NCBI RefSeq assembly: GCF_000516555.1
Contig: NZ_AZSJ01000004.1
Span: 486,505-530,412 of the forward strand
DNA length: 43,908 bases
Direction of reading: 5' to 3'
Source of the DNA: Afipia sp. P52-10
GTDB taxonomy: Bacteria > Pseudomonadota > Alphaproteobacteria > Rhizobiales > Xanthobacteraceae
Position numbers and translations under genes: made by a program
The notes under the pieces: model-generated
What the model was told of the DNA's origin: nothing
The model's database searches: none
The model's input: the letters and a program-made list of their open reading frames with translations, nothing else
In this document: in pieces, positions 23,640 to 31,750 of the stretch
How the letters are laid out: every line of letters begins with the position of its first letter
How positions within the stretch are numbered: position 1 is the first letter of the stretch

Positions 23640-24806
23640 CTAGGCCACCGCCGCGATCTCGGCGAGGCGGAGCCAGTAGTGCACGCCATGCGGCAGCACC
23701 GCATCGTTGAAGTCGTAATGCGGGCTGTGCAGATTGCGCCCGTCTGCGTCGGAACCGTTGCCGATCCAAACATAAGCGCCGGGCTTGTGCTCAAGCATGA
23801 ACGCGAAGTCCTCCGCGCCCATGCTCGGCGGCAAATCGGTATGCACCTTGTCGCCGCCGGCCGATGATATCGCGGCTTGCCGCGCGATCTCCGCCTCGGC
23901 AAGCGAATTGATCGTCGCCGGATAACGGCGGCTGTAAGTGAACGTGCAGCGCGCGTCGAACGCCGCACAGATCAGCTCAGCCCGCCGCGCCATCTTCGCC
24001 TCCAGCAGATCGCGCACATGCGGCTGGAACGAGCGCACGGTGCCGCGCAGCACCAGCTTGTCAGGGATCACGTTCCAGGTATCGCCCGCATGGATCTGCG
24101 TCACGCTGATCACCGCGGGATCGGTCGGATCGATGGCGCGGCTGACGATCGCCTGCCACGCCGCCTGAAGCTGGCTGCCGATGGTGATCGGATCGATGCC
24201 TTGATGCGGCATCGCCGCGTGGCTGCCCCTGCCCTGAACGACCGCCTCGAACGTATCGAATGCCGCCATCACCGGCCCGGCATGCACGGCGATCCGGCCG
24301 CAGTCGAGGCCGGGCCAGTTGTGCATGCCATACACCGCAGCGACGGGAAAGCGGTCGAACAGTCCTTGCTCGATCATCACCCGCGCGCCACCCTCATTTT
24401 CCTCGGCCGGCTGGAAGATGAAAACGAACGTGCCTTTGTGGGGCGGATTGTCCGCAAGCATGCGGGCCGCGCCCAGCAGCATCGTCGTATGCCCGTCGTG
24501 CCCGCACGCATGCATGCGCCCGGAATGCACCGACGCATAAGGCAGGCCGGTCGCCTCCATGATCGGCAGCGCATCGATGTCGGCGCGCAAGCCAACGGTT
24601 GCGCCCTCGCCGCAGCGGAGCACGCCGACGACGCCGGTGCCCGCTAGACCGGTGTGCACATCGAGGCCGAAGGCGCGCAGCTTCTCGGCGATGAAGGCCG
24701 AGGTGCGGTGCTCCTCGAAAGCCGTTTCCGGATGGGCGTGCAGGTCATGCCGCCAGGCGACGAGATCCGGTACGATCCGTTCGATCCGGCTGACGACGTC
24801 GGTCAT
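23640..24806 (-). CDS. M20-family metallo-amidohydrolase (aminoacylase/hippurase-like)
   Basis: The 388-residue enzyme belongs to the M20/M40 amidohydrolases that cleave N-acyl amino acids, hippurate or related amides. Metal-binding residues are visible: Cys101 and His103 in MHACGHDGHTTMLLG, the catalytic Glu in FIFQPAEENEGGARVMI (135/136), His162 in YGMHNWPGL, and a late His in LHSPHYDFND. A dimerisation insert starts near residue 190 (FDTFEAVVQGRGSHAAMPHQ). No signal peptide, so it is cytosolic. Convergent with the Ala/Pro-rich gene (24 bp between stops). A dispersed palindromic repeat lies right upstream of its start. Confidence 0.93.
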   Translation of the reverse strand: MTDVVSRIERIVPDLVAWRHDLHAHPETAFEEHRTSAFIAEKLRAFGLDVHTGLAGTGVVGVLRCGEGATVGLRADIDALPIMEATGLPYASVHSGRMHACGHDGHTTMLLGAARMLADNPPHKGTFVFIFQPAEENEGGARVMIEQGLFDRFPVAAVYGMHNWPGLDCGRIAVHAGPVMAAFDTFEAVVQGRGSHAAMPHQGIDPITIGSQLQAAWQAIVSRAIDPTDPAVISVTQIHAGDTWNVIPDKLVLRGTVRSFQPHVRDLLEAKMARRAELICAAFDARCTFTYSRRYPATINSLAEAEIARQAAISSAGGDKVHTDLPPSMGAEDFAFMLEHKPGAYVWIGNGSDADGRNLHSPHYDFNDAVLPHGVHYWLRLAEIAAVA

Positions 24807-24826
24807 GGCATTGTCCTAGAAGCGAG

Positions 24827-24925
24827 CTAAAGCGCGATGAGATTTGGATGAATCCTCACGCTTACCTCATTGTTTAAGCATGATCGTTTCGGAAAACCGC
24901 CTCACACTTTTCCGGATCATGCTTT
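24827..24925 (-). repeat. Dispersed ~100-bp palindromic (REP-like) repeat, copy 2
   Basis: Read on the minus strand this starts AAAGCATGATCCGGAAAAGT, then has GGCGG and TTTTCCGAAACGATCATGCT, and ends CATCGCGCTTTAG, matching copy 1 at 3148-3250 with scattered changes. AGCATGATC and GATCATGCT can form a hairpin. It lies directly upstream of the amidohydrolase start and at the end of a degenerate frame. Confidence 0.8.
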
Positions 24926-25085
24926 GGGAAGCGGCAGGTGCGGCGTAACGGCCAGGATCGGCCGGTGCCAACAATACCCGACGCCGGGCCGGCGACAAGC
25001 CGGTCGATGACGCGTATGCGAGCGCAGCCGCCAGCTTCACGCCGGCGACTGCGTCAATCCCAAGATTGCTCGCCTTGTCCGACAC
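24926..25085 (-). pseudogene. Short degenerate frame beside the repeat
   Basis: A GTG-started frame (SDKASNLGIDAVAGVKLAAA, then LAYASSTGLSP) looks protein-like for about 35 residues, then becomes basic and runs into the palindromic repeat. A better ribosome site (GGAGACG) precedes an ATG in another frame that stops after 15 codons, so a frameshift near 25085 is possible. I take it as a remnant, with low confidence. Confidence 0.2.
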
Positions 25086-25201
25086 AACGAACGACGTTCA
25101 TCGTCTCCTAATCAGGCTCGCAAAGCATCAAATCCCGTCAGCATAACATTGGCGCGATCGCGACGGCTGCAATCGGGCAACCAGCGGCGCGTTCCACAAC
25201 C

Positions 25202-25495
25202 TCAATGCGGCTCCGGCTCCAGCATGACAAGAACGCCGGTCGGCTCCGGCTCGTGCGCATTCAGAGCGGTGAACGTGCCGTCGCTCCAGTAAGCCAGGTT
25301 GACGATTTCGCCCCGTCGCGCCCCCGCATCGGGCGCTGCCGCCGGTTCCAGCACATTGACGCCGGAACTGTCGATGAAGAACGTATGCGGCCCGAACACC
25401 TCGCTGAGATGTGTCGCGACCGGATGGCTTTCGGGCACGACCCGCGCCTCGAATTGGCTCAACGTCCGCTGCACCTCCGCTTCGTTCAACTTCAT
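25202..25495 (-). CDS. Hypothetical protein (97 aa)
   Basis: Begins MKLNEAEVQRTLSQFEARVV, continues PESHPVATHLSEVFGPHTFF, then IDSSGVNVLEP and a C-terminus with VNLAYWSDGTFTALNAHEPE. It is acidic, soluble and beta-rich in its second half. The family is not recognised; the length and even composition argue for a real gene. The start at 25495 gives GGGAG 11 nt upstream; a start 7 codons earlier also exists. An EcfG-like site with the AATT variant lies about 60 nt upstream, suggesting stress induction. Confidence 0.75.
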   Translation of the reverse strand: MKLNEAEVQRTLSQFEARVVPESHPVATHLSEVFGPHTFFIDSSGVNVLEPAAAPDAGARRGEIVNLAYWSDGTFTALNAHEPEPTGVLVMLEPEPH

Positions 25496-25554
25496 GGTTT
25501 TGCTCTCCCGTTGCATGCGTTCGACGACCCCGCTCGCGGAGCCGTGGCCGGGCT

Positions 25555-25579
25555 AATTCATTCAAGGAGGCTGCGTTCC
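25555..25579 (-). promoter_or_regulatory. Candidate EcfG-like promoter (AATT variant)
   Basis: On the minus strand GGAAC (25579-25575), exactly 16 bp, then AATT (25558-25555), about 60 nt before the 97-residue gene. It also shares flanking sequence with the site at 40756-40780: both have CCTCC in the spacer and GAATTA followed by GCCCG. Confidence 0.4.
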
Positions 25580-25665
25580 TCCGAGAAATGGTCCGAGAAA
25601 TGGTCCATGTCGGAAGAGCGATCGCTCGCCACCCGCGTTCGGACAATGCGACGCGTCGCAGGCGA

Positions 25666-26079
25666 TCAGTTCGAGCCCTGTTGGGCGCTTGACGTCGCGC
25701 GCTCCACTTGGTCGAAACCATCTTCGAGCAAATTGCCGCACAGCGGCTCCCCGAGAAGGTAGCGCGCCGTGTGCTCGCCTTGCCCTCGCGCCGCCTCCGC
25801 GCGGATCGCAGGCCAGTCTTCCACTGTTCCATCGCCGCGCCCGAGCCGCATCAAGGCCACCAGGTCGGTTTGTTCATCGACACTCAAGGCGTTCACGAAT
25901 CCGACGAATTCGCGAACCACGGCGTCGCCCGCGCCCCGGTCTTCCAGGATATCGATCGTGCGGTCATCGGCGGGGTTGGACCCGGTTTCCGTGTCCACGG
26001 GCACATCTTTGCCGGCGAACTCCCTGGCCTTGTCCGCGAGGAAGGCAACTTTATCCTTCGAGATTGCAAGTTCGGGCAT
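25666..26079 (-). CDS. DUF3775-family protein
   Basis: The 137-residue protein starts MPELAISKDKVAFLADKARE and carries DVPVDTETGSNPADDRTIDI, LEDRGAGDAVVREFVGFVNA, LSVDEQTDLVALMRLGRGDG, the pattern I know as DUF3775. It is acidic, helical and cytosolic, of unknown function. AGGAG lies 10 nt before the ATG at 26079. The open frame continues upstream and would add an apparent signal peptide (MRQSDHLRVALVIVASTILL), but a consensus-like stress promoter falls inside that extension, so the short form is preferred. C-terminal residues vary in the family. Confidence 0.82.
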   Translation of the reverse strand: MPELAISKDKVAFLADKAREFAGKDVPVDTETGSNPADDRTIDILEDRGAGDAVVREFVGFVNALSVDEQTDLVALMRLGRGDGTVEDWPAIRAEAARGQGEHTARYLLGEPLCGNLLEDGFDQVERATSSAQQGSN

Positions 26080-26146
26080 CGCTTCATCGCTCCTGACGGT
26101 CGGCTTTGGCCGCAAACACGCGCGCTGCACCGCGGACCCGATGAGC

Positions 26147-26171
26147 AACCGCTTCCCGGCATCCAGGTTCC
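26147..26171 (-). promoter_or_regulatory. Candidate EcfG-type stress promoter
   Basis: On the minus strand GGAAC (26171-26167), exactly 16 bp, GGTT (26150-26147). One base differs from the consensus. Transcription would start near 26140, giving a ~60-nt leader to the DUF3775 gene. Confidence 0.55.
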
Positions 26172-26254
26172 TCGCGGCTGCGAAGGCAGGCAGGAGAATT
26201 GTCGAAGCAACAATGACGAGAGCGACGCGCAAGTGGTCGCTTTGACGCATCGCA

Positions 26255-26279
26255 GGAACAAAACGTCCCGCCGCCGCTT
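26255..26279 (+). promoter_or_regulatory. Candidate EcfG-like promoter (GCTT variant)
   Basis: GGAAC (26255-26259), 16 bp, GCTT (26276-26279). The -35 box is perfect and the -10 box has only TT in place. It lies 25 bp before the ATG of the gene at 26305. Confidence 0.35.
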
Positions 26280-26304
26280 CCCTCACATTGGAAGGAGACC
26301 GATC

Positions 26305-26577
26305 ATGAGCGACCCACGCGACTTGCCACCCGATCCTTACGAGCGTCCCTCCCGTCGTCTGTCCGATCGTCCCTCGAAGGCCGCGACCGGCACGATCATC
26401 GCGGCGCTGGTGGTCCTTGCGATCATTGCCGTTTCGATCTTCTACGCAGGCATGCCGACAAACACGACCACGACGTCGAATACGCCGCCTGCAACGACCG
26501 CACCGGCCCCATCCGGCTCATCGGGAACAGTGGGACAGGCACCGCAGAATCCGGGATCTGCTCCAGCCAACCGCTAA
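26305..26577 (+). CDS. Single-pass membrane protein with Thr/Pro-rich tail (90 aa)
   Basis: The N-terminal 25 residues are charged (MSDPRDLPPDPYERPSRRLS), then one membrane helix at about 29-48 (TIIAALVVLAIIAVSIFYAG) and a Thr/Pro/Ser/Gly-rich tail without structure (NTTTTSNTPPATTAPAPSG). By charge the tail is likely outside the cytosol. GAAGGAGACC precedes the ATG. Similar anchored disordered proteins accompany stress genes in this family of bacteria. A hairpin terminator follows 24 bp after the stop. Confidence 0.82.
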   Translation: MSDPRDLPPDPYERPSRRLSDRPSKAATGTIIAALVVLAIIAVSIFYAGMPTNTTTTSNTPPATTAPAPSGSSGTVGQAPQNPGSAPANR

Positions 26578-26600
26578 GCTGCGGTTCGCCGCAAATACGC

Positions 26601-26628
26601 AATGCCACGTCCCGCGCGACGTGGCATT
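26601..26628 (+). terminator. Hairpin terminator
   Basis: AATGCCACGT (26601-26610) and ACGTGGCATT (26619-26628) pair perfectly around an 8-nt GC loop, 24 bp after the stop of the preceding gene. There is no T-run. Confidence 0.65.
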
Positions 26629-26700
26629 GACGAGCGACAAGCTTGCAGGCTCGACCCTCACACGCGGCGGCCTCGCATGCATCCGCGCATGAGAAACTCG

Positions 26701-26736
26701 CGGTCGATGTGTCGCATCACGGTCGATGTGTCGCAT
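26701..26736. repeat. 17-bp direct repeat
   Basis: CGGTCGATGTGTCGCAT occurs at 26701-26717 and again at 26720-26736, 2 bp apart. Nearby, CTGACGC and GCGTCAG around 26815-26845 form an inverted repeat. The 26629-26965 region holds no other feature I can support. Confidence 0.7.
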
Positions 26737-26965
26737 GCGCGATGCCTCACGCGAGGATTCATAAGCCTCAGCCCCCCGGCCATCATCAATCCCGCACCCT
26801 ACAAATGCACTCTACTGACGCAGTAAGTAAGTACCGCGTCAGATTCCGTTTGAAACCTGTTCCATTTCGCGCATACTGATTGCGGTTGGGGCGTTTGCCG
26901 TTGAGCCGGAGATGCGAAGTCTTCGGATCAATGTTTGCGCTGAGACGCGTGCATACGCTCCGCCC

Positions 26966-27478
26966 ATGCAAAAGCCATTCGCCGCTTCCCTTCATGCCCT
27001 CATCAGCGCACTGAAACTGCCGACTGCCGCGACGCGCGAATCTCCCGCCGTCCAGCACTCGCTGCAGGAGTGCACAGAGCAACTCGAAGCGCTCGAGCAA
27101 ACCGCCGCCGAATGCGATTTGATCGCCAATCTCGCTTCGGATCGCCACAGGCAGGAAGCGTTCAGCAAGCTCGCCGCCGAATACGCGCAGCTGATCCATG
27201 AGATGAAGCGGGCAGCGCAGGCCGCCGCGCTCTTCACCGCTCCTGATTCACCGCCCTATGTTGAAGGACATGCTCACGCACAGAGCGTGATGTCCGAGCC
27301 AGGCAAGCCGAGCGCGGACCGCGATCACGCACGCGCCATGGCATTGCCGGCTGCGCGGCATCATCCCGCCGCCGTCCGCATCACACCGCGGCTGCCGCGG
27401 TTTCTTGTGGCCGGTCTTGTCTCGGTACTCATCGCCGTCATCGTGATCGTCATCGTCAGAAGGTTCGGACGACAGTGA
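26966..27478 (+). CDS. Hypothetical tail-anchored membrane protein
   Basis: From the ATG at 26966 it encodes 170 residues. Residues 1-95 are helical and Glu/Ala/Gln-rich (LQECTEQLEALEQTAAECDL, IANLASDRHRQEAFSKLAAE), probably a coiled coil. A His/Pro-rich linker follows, then one very hydrophobic helix at the C-terminus (RFLVAGLVSVLIAVIVIVIV) ending RRFGRQ, so the protein should be tail-anchored with its body in the cytosol. A start 18 codons earlier (26912) is possible; neither has a good ribosome site. The family is not recognised. Confidence 0.6.
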   Translation: MQKPFAASLHALISALKLPTAATRESPAVQHSLQECTEQLEALEQTAAECDLIANLASDRHRQEAFSKLAAEYAQLIHEMKRAAQAAALFTAPDSPPYVEGHAHAQSVMSEPGKPSADRDHARAMALPAARHHPAAVRITPRLPRFLVAGLVSVLIAVIVIVIVRRFGRQ

Positions 27479-27775
27479 TGACCGTGAGAAGCACATGGCG
27501 ACGATGCGGCGGCAGCGTCCGGAGCGCCGCAGACTGACGCCGCGCATTACCCGTCAAAAGACGGAACGCCGGGCAATTGCCCTCGCCCGATATCGCTCAC
27601 GCAAGACAATCGATATGGCGATGGCGGTATTAGCATGACGACGTGCGCCGCATCCGACACGCTCGGCGGGCTTTTCCTGTTCCGGTTTACCCTTTCTTCA
27701 ACAATCGATGGCGCCGCGGACGCGGGCGCGCCTATCATCCGCGGCAAGGGGGCAATTATCCGCTGGAGACAACCA

Positions 27776-28072
27776 GTGAATGATTTGCCAAACTCCAAAG
27801 AGGCCGAGATCAAGATTCCCTGTCCGCACTGCGGGCATGAGATGCGCAAGCAAATCGGCTGGCTTCGCGCCAACGCGACGTTCACCTGCCCCGGATGCAA
27901 GCGGGTCCACTTCGAGACGAGCAAGCTGATTGCCGCACTCGAACGGGCACAACGCGCATTTCGACAGCTTCGCGCTCGGGAGCGCCGGATTCATCAAGAA
28001 CATCGGGCCGCAACACCGGAGGGCCCGATCATCGCGCTCTCCAAGCAAGCGGGGCCCACCGACAGCCCTTGA
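27776..28072 (+). CDS. Zinc-ribbon hypothetical protein
   Basis: A 98-residue protein starting at GTG 27776 with GGAGAC 5 nt upstream. IPCPHCGHEMRKQ and ATFTCPGCKRVHFE give two CxxC pairs separated by about 20 residues, a typical zinc ribbon, followed by a helical Arg/Ala region (LIAALERAQRAFRQLRARER). It could bind nucleic acid or a protein partner. The upstream open frame to 27635 is not protein-like. A perfect 12-bp palindrome GGGCAATTGCCC lies at 27571-27582, in an otherwise empty 297-bp gap before the gene. Confidence 0.75.
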   Translation: MNDLPNSKEAEIKIPCPHCGHEMRKQIGWLRANATFTCPGCKRVHFETSKLIAALERAQRAFRQLRARERRIHQEHRAATPEGPIIALSKQAGPTDSP

Positions 28073-28191
28073 ACGTGGCGTGTTTTCCAGCGCAACCCCG
28101 TCGTTCGATTGCCCCCGCGAGAACGAGGCAATCGAAGCCAACGCGATGTCCTTCTCGTCCGGACGCCTGGCCGGACCGCGAACGCATCAAT

Positions 28192-29469
28192 TCACGTCGC
28201 AGGACGGGTCGGCTGGCAAGAAACGAACAACGTCGCCACCAGCAGGATGGCATAGTAGCTGGTCGACCGCAGAAACGATGTCTCGGTAAGATTCATCTGG
28301 AATGACAGCGCGGCGAAACACACCATGAAGGCGCAGTGGTTCATGGAAACCGCACCGCTGGAAATCAGCGCCACCATCCGTACCGCGAACAGGACGGCCG
28401 CGAAGAAAAACAATGTGAAGCCGACGATACCGGTTTCGATCAGAATTCCGACATAGCCGCTATGGAAGTTGTCCAGCACCCAGCCATGCTCATTCCGGTA
28501 GGCGTCATAGAGCACTTCGGTACTCCAGAAGCCGTTCAGGCCGTAACCGAGCAATGGATGATTGTCGAAATGACGGAGCGAATACTCCCAGATGAAGGTC
28601 CGTTCGGTAAGATCGATCTTGGTGCCGAACACCGGAAAGTGGTCGTAACCGGTGGAATAGAGATAGAGCATCAAGCCGGACGCCATGATGGTGATGACGA
28701 GCGGCCAGAACGCGACCAACTTGGCGAAGGACCGCGAGAACCGCGCCGCCAGCAATGACGCGCAAGTGACCAGAGCGAGCGCAGCGGCACCGCGCGATCC
28801 GGAGCCGACCACGGCGGCAACCGACATCAGAAAGATCGTGCCGCAGACCAACCAGCTGTCGCCGCTCATCCGCCGGAACAAGGCGAAGAACATCAAGTAG
28901 GCGGCGAGAAATCCGAGCGACTGCTTGGATGCGAAGATTCCCTGCCATTGGCCGCCATGCATCCAGCTCTGGTCGACGGCGACATCCGGCATCAGCACCA
29001 CCAGGATGATCGATGCGAGCAGCGGCAGGAACAGACCGATCGACGTGGTCCGGACGATGTCCTCGATGCTGAGGCGCGTGGCCAGACGGAACGCGCCCAC
29101 CGTCGTAATCAGCAGCGCAGCGCATTTCATCGCCGCCGCCGGGGACCAATTGGACCAGAGGACCGACGTGATCGCCCAGCCGTAGAATGCAAGATAGACG
29201 ATCAGATCCGTGCCGGGCGCTGTGCGGATCACCGGCCGCACGAACACGCTCACGCCGATCAGAACCACCCACATGATCAAGGCCAGGATCTGCGGGATAT
29301 TGGCGTAGGCCGGGGACAGCAGCCCCTCGTTCAACACGGTGACCGACGCCGTCACCACGAGAACGTTGGACCAGCGCATGATCGACGCGGCGATGCGATC
29401 GCTTGATGCATTCTTGCCGATGTCGAAACCGGACGAGCCCGTGCCGTCATTGACCGCAAGCAGCGTCAC
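28192..29469 (-). CDS. O-antigen ligase / Wzy-type polysaccharide polymerase family protein
   Basis: A 425-residue inner-membrane protein with about 11-12 helices (for example LLASIILVVLMP, FLAAYLMFFALF, AAALALVTCASLLAARF, LVAFWPLVITIMASGLMLYL). The large periplasmic loop has TKIDLTERTFIWEYSLRHFD and NHPLLGYGLNGFW, the Wzy_C signature: R/E near the start and the NPxxGxGxxxFW-like motif. Such proteins either join or polymerise undecaprenyl-linked repeat units (ExoQ, WaaL, Wzy). In this cluster with a flippase and a Wzz-type co-polymerase, exopolysaccharide polymerisation is likely. Its tail end sits near 28192 just after the zinc-ribbon gene on the other strand (convergent). Confidence 0.88.
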   Translation of the reverse strand: MTLLAVNDGTGSSGFDIGKNASSDRIAASIMRWSNVLVVTASVTVLNEGLLSPAYANIPQILALIMWVVLIGVSVFVRPVIRTAPGTDLIVYLAFYGWAITSVLWSNWSPAAAMKCAALLITTVGAFRLATRLSIEDIVRTTSIGLFLPLLASIILVVLMPDVAVDQSWMHGGQWQGIFASKQSLGFLAAYLMFFALFRRMSGDSWLVCGTIFLMSVAAVVGSGSRGAAALALVTCASLLAARFSRSFAKLVAFWPLVITIMASGLMLYLYSTGYDHFPVFGTKIDLTERTFIWEYSLRHFDNHPLLGYGLNGFWSTEVLYDAYRNEHGWVLDNFHSGYVGILIETGIVGFTLFFFAAVLFAVRMVALISSGAVSMNHCAFMVCFAALSFQMNLTETSFLRSTSYYAILLVATLFVSCQPTRPAT

Positions 29470-29636
29470 TGGAACGTTTCCCTGTAGATGGCCGGACTGG
29501 TCATCGCACCACGCCGCGATGAGAGGTCGGATAGAAATAATTCACTAAGGTTACCGCTCCGTTAATCCCGTCATCCGGGCACCGGCTCACGTCAACCGCA
29601 ACGGTAACGCAACCTGCGTGGCCCGACGCATGGTTT

Positions 29637-30722
29637 TCAGCGAAACTGCGGCACGCAGCGTTTCAGCGCATTCTTCAGCGATTTGAGCCGGTGATACACG
29701 AACGCGAACGCCGAGCCGCTGAACGAGGTCGAACGGCTGAAGTTATGCAGCTGGGTTTCCTCGACCCGGAAGTTGGACTTGTAGCCGGTATTGCCGAGCC
29801 CCATGTCGAAGCGCTTGAAGCCCTGTTCGAAACGCAGCTTGATGATCCGGTAGATGATCTGCAGGCCGACGGAATATTTTCCGTAGCCGTCCGCATCGAA
29901 GCCGCTCAGCACCGCATGAAACTGATCCCCACCCGCGAGCCCGAATAGCACCGCCACCGGCTTGCCGCCGAGATAGCTGACATAGGTCACACACTCCCCG
30001 CAGGTTAGGCCGGCGATCGCGAATGCGAGATAGAAATTCCAGTACACGTCGCGTTGGAGCAAATCTGCTTCGAACCGTCCATCCCTGACGGATCGCAGGA
30101 ATGCGAACGCTTCGCGCACCTCCGCCTCCGTGGTCGCCGCACGGTGCTCGTAGAGCCCGGCCTCGCGTTCGAGCTGCCGCGCAAGCCGCCCCAATTCCTT
30201 GGAGAACTTGCGACGGATGGTCCGCCGCTGCCAAGCGTCGAAATCGTCGCCGACGTCGCTGTGGAACGCCGCATTCTCGCACGGCGTCGCCGTGGTCCGG
30301 CTGAACAGTCGCGCGGGATCGAAGCCATCGTCCCTCACCTTCCGGAACAGCAGCACATGAGCGCCACTGAGCAACGCGTCCAAACCCGAAACAGCCGCCG
30401 GATCAGCCGCCAGCGTCTCGAGGACAACGCGGTCTCCCACGGCACAATTGTAGTCGCATACGCCGAAGTCAGCCGGCTGCAGCACCTGCACGCGCGCAGC
30501 CTGCTGGATCACCATCGGAATGACCACCAGCAACGCGCCGTCGCGCGGATCGCGAACCGTAATCGTATGTTGTTTCGCCGAGAGATTCGTCGCGAGCCGC
30601 CTGTGAATCAGGTCCATCCAGACCGGGGCCTGGAAGACCGTTCCGCGGTGGAGATTGAAAAACGCCCTGTACTCCTCGCTTTGAAAATCGAACGTCTCCT
30701 CCACCGCAATAGCGGCATCCAT
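29637..30722 (-). CDS. GNAT/FemAB-like (BioF2-type) acyltransferase
   Basis: A 361-residue protein of the CelD/BioF2-like acetyltransferase group. The first half has FNLHRGTVFQAPVWMDLIHR and VVIPMVIQQAARVQVLQPAD; the second has the acyl-CoA-binding GNAT-like domain (about 170-310: IRRKFSKELGRLARQLEREA, FLRSVRDGRFEADLLQRDVY, YVSYLGGKPVAVLFGLAGGD, FDMGLGNTGYKSNFRVEETQ). Such proteins acylate sugars or peptides during exopolysaccharide or cell-envelope synthesis. It lies upstream of the O-antigen ligase in the same direction (167-bp gap), which fits a role in decorating the polymer. Starts at 30752 and a GTG at 30794 are possible; 30722 is chosen because the fold begins just after it. Confidence 0.82.
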   Translation of the reverse strand: MDAAIAVEETFDFQSEEYRAFFNLHRGTVFQAPVWMDLIHRRLATNLSAKQHTITVRDPRDGALLVVIPMVIQQAARVQVLQPADFGVCDYNCAVGDRVVLETLAADPAAVSGLDALLSGAHVLLFRKVRDDGFDPARLFSRTTATPCENAAFHSDVGDDFDAWQRRTIRRKFSKELGRLARQLEREAGLYEHRAATTEAEVREAFAFLRSVRDGRFEADLLQRDVYWNFYLAFAIAGLTCGECVTYVSYLGGKPVAVLFGLAGGDQFHAVLSGFDADGYGKYSVGLQIIYRIIKLRFEQGFKRFDMGLGNTGYKSNFRVEETQLHNFSRSTSFSGSAFAFVYHRLKSLKNALKRCVPQFR

Positions 30723-31134
30723 GCGCAACGTCTCTGCGGTTATCGCCAGCATGGCCGATGAATCCGCAAGGACGAGCCACACAGGTTTGAGCACGAGAGC
30801 GCAAACGACACTGACAAACCTCTCAAGGCACCGCTCGCGAGCAGCTCAACGCTTGCAACGCCATTGCTGCGAGTCGATCGTTTGATCGTCACGTCGCGCT
30901 CGACTCGCTAACAGCAATACAGCCGCGGCGTATACCGCTTCACACAGCCTTGCTGCCGTCTCTCCAACGGCGCGGACCATCACGCCCTCTCTTCGCCTGC
31001 TACTTTATCGCCTCGGCGGCGGTGCGACGCCTCACTGATTATGATGCATGCCGCCGACGTGAAACACACTCAACGGAGATATCTACGCACACAGAACACG
31101 CAGAGCTTTCCGCGCACGATACTCATAGAAAGGA

Positions 31135-31169
31135 GCAGTCCGATCCGGATCCATCCCGGATCGGACTGC
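31135..31169. other. Isolated perfect 14-bp hairpin
   Basis: GCAGTCCGATCCGG (31135-31148) pairs with CCGGATCGGACTGC (31156-31169) around a 7-nt loop. No T-run follows. It stands in the gene-free gap, so it could be the end of a non-coding RNA or a protein-binding site. Confidence 0.6.
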
Positions 31170-31697
31170 CGCGCAAACGAGGCTTTGGGGGGCGGGAGAA
31201 AGCTCGCTTGCGATCGCGATAACCTCACTTCGATAGCGACAGACCGAAGGCTCAGCATCGCACTTTCGATGAAGCCGCTTGCAACGTCCGGCTCGCAGCG
31301 AAGCCTACTGCGAAAAATGCCGACAACAACCGAAAGCAGGAGATAACCTTAAACGACCGAGGTTTTCGCGATTTTGCGCCAGCATGATGCCGAACACGGC
31401 TAAGCAAAAACACGTAGCGCGGATTTCCTCCGCCCCGCAGCCGTCCACGACGCGCGGACGGTGAGCGCATACACCAGCTCTCGCGATCAACGAGCAGTGC
31501 TCTGACAGATGAAAATGCGCACATCGCGCACAACAACATCACAACGCGCAAGAACGTGACTGCGCATGACGCAGCATACAGCAACGGTTTCCTAGCACCG
31601 CACGGATTCACCATTCCACGCATTGAATCGTCACGCGCGAGCAAACACGCTTTCATCGATGACGTGATGATCTATAACAGCATCCAGACACGTTGAG

Positions 31698-31720
31698 CTT
31701 CACGTGAAGTTTTCTTCACG
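31698..31720 (+). promoter_or_regulatory. Palindrome plus half-site, candidate operator
   Basis: CTTCACGTGAAG (31698-31709) is a perfect 12-bp palindrome, followed by a further half-site CTTCACG at 31714-31720. It lies 31-53 bp before the ATG at 31751, overlapping where the promoter should be. Confidence 0.45.
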
Positions 31721-31750
31721 ACATCGACGAGATTACGAACGGATCGAAAA

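Larger units (their letters stand above)
30723..31750. other. ~1-kb gene-free gap in the polysaccharide cluster
   Basis: No open frame in this stretch has protein-like composition and a ribosome site; the 134-codon minus frame at 31252-31656 is Cys/Arg/Ser-rich and implausible. The DNA is less GC-rich than the genes around it. It contains a perfect 14-bp hairpin (31135-31169) and palindromes before the next gene (31698-31720), so it may carry promoters and possibly a small RNA. Confidence 0.5.

Noticed and set aside
26080-26286. Signal-peptide-like N-terminal extension of the DUF3775 gene
   Set aside because: It reads MRQSDHLRVALVIVAS and looks like a leader, but it lacks a ribosome site and an EcfG-like promoter lies inside it, and the DUF3775 family starts at MPELAIS with a good ribosome site.
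31252-31656. 134-codon minus frame in the gene-free gap
   Set aside because: Composition is Cys/Ser/Arg-rich and uneven, with no ribosome site and no domain; not called as a gene.
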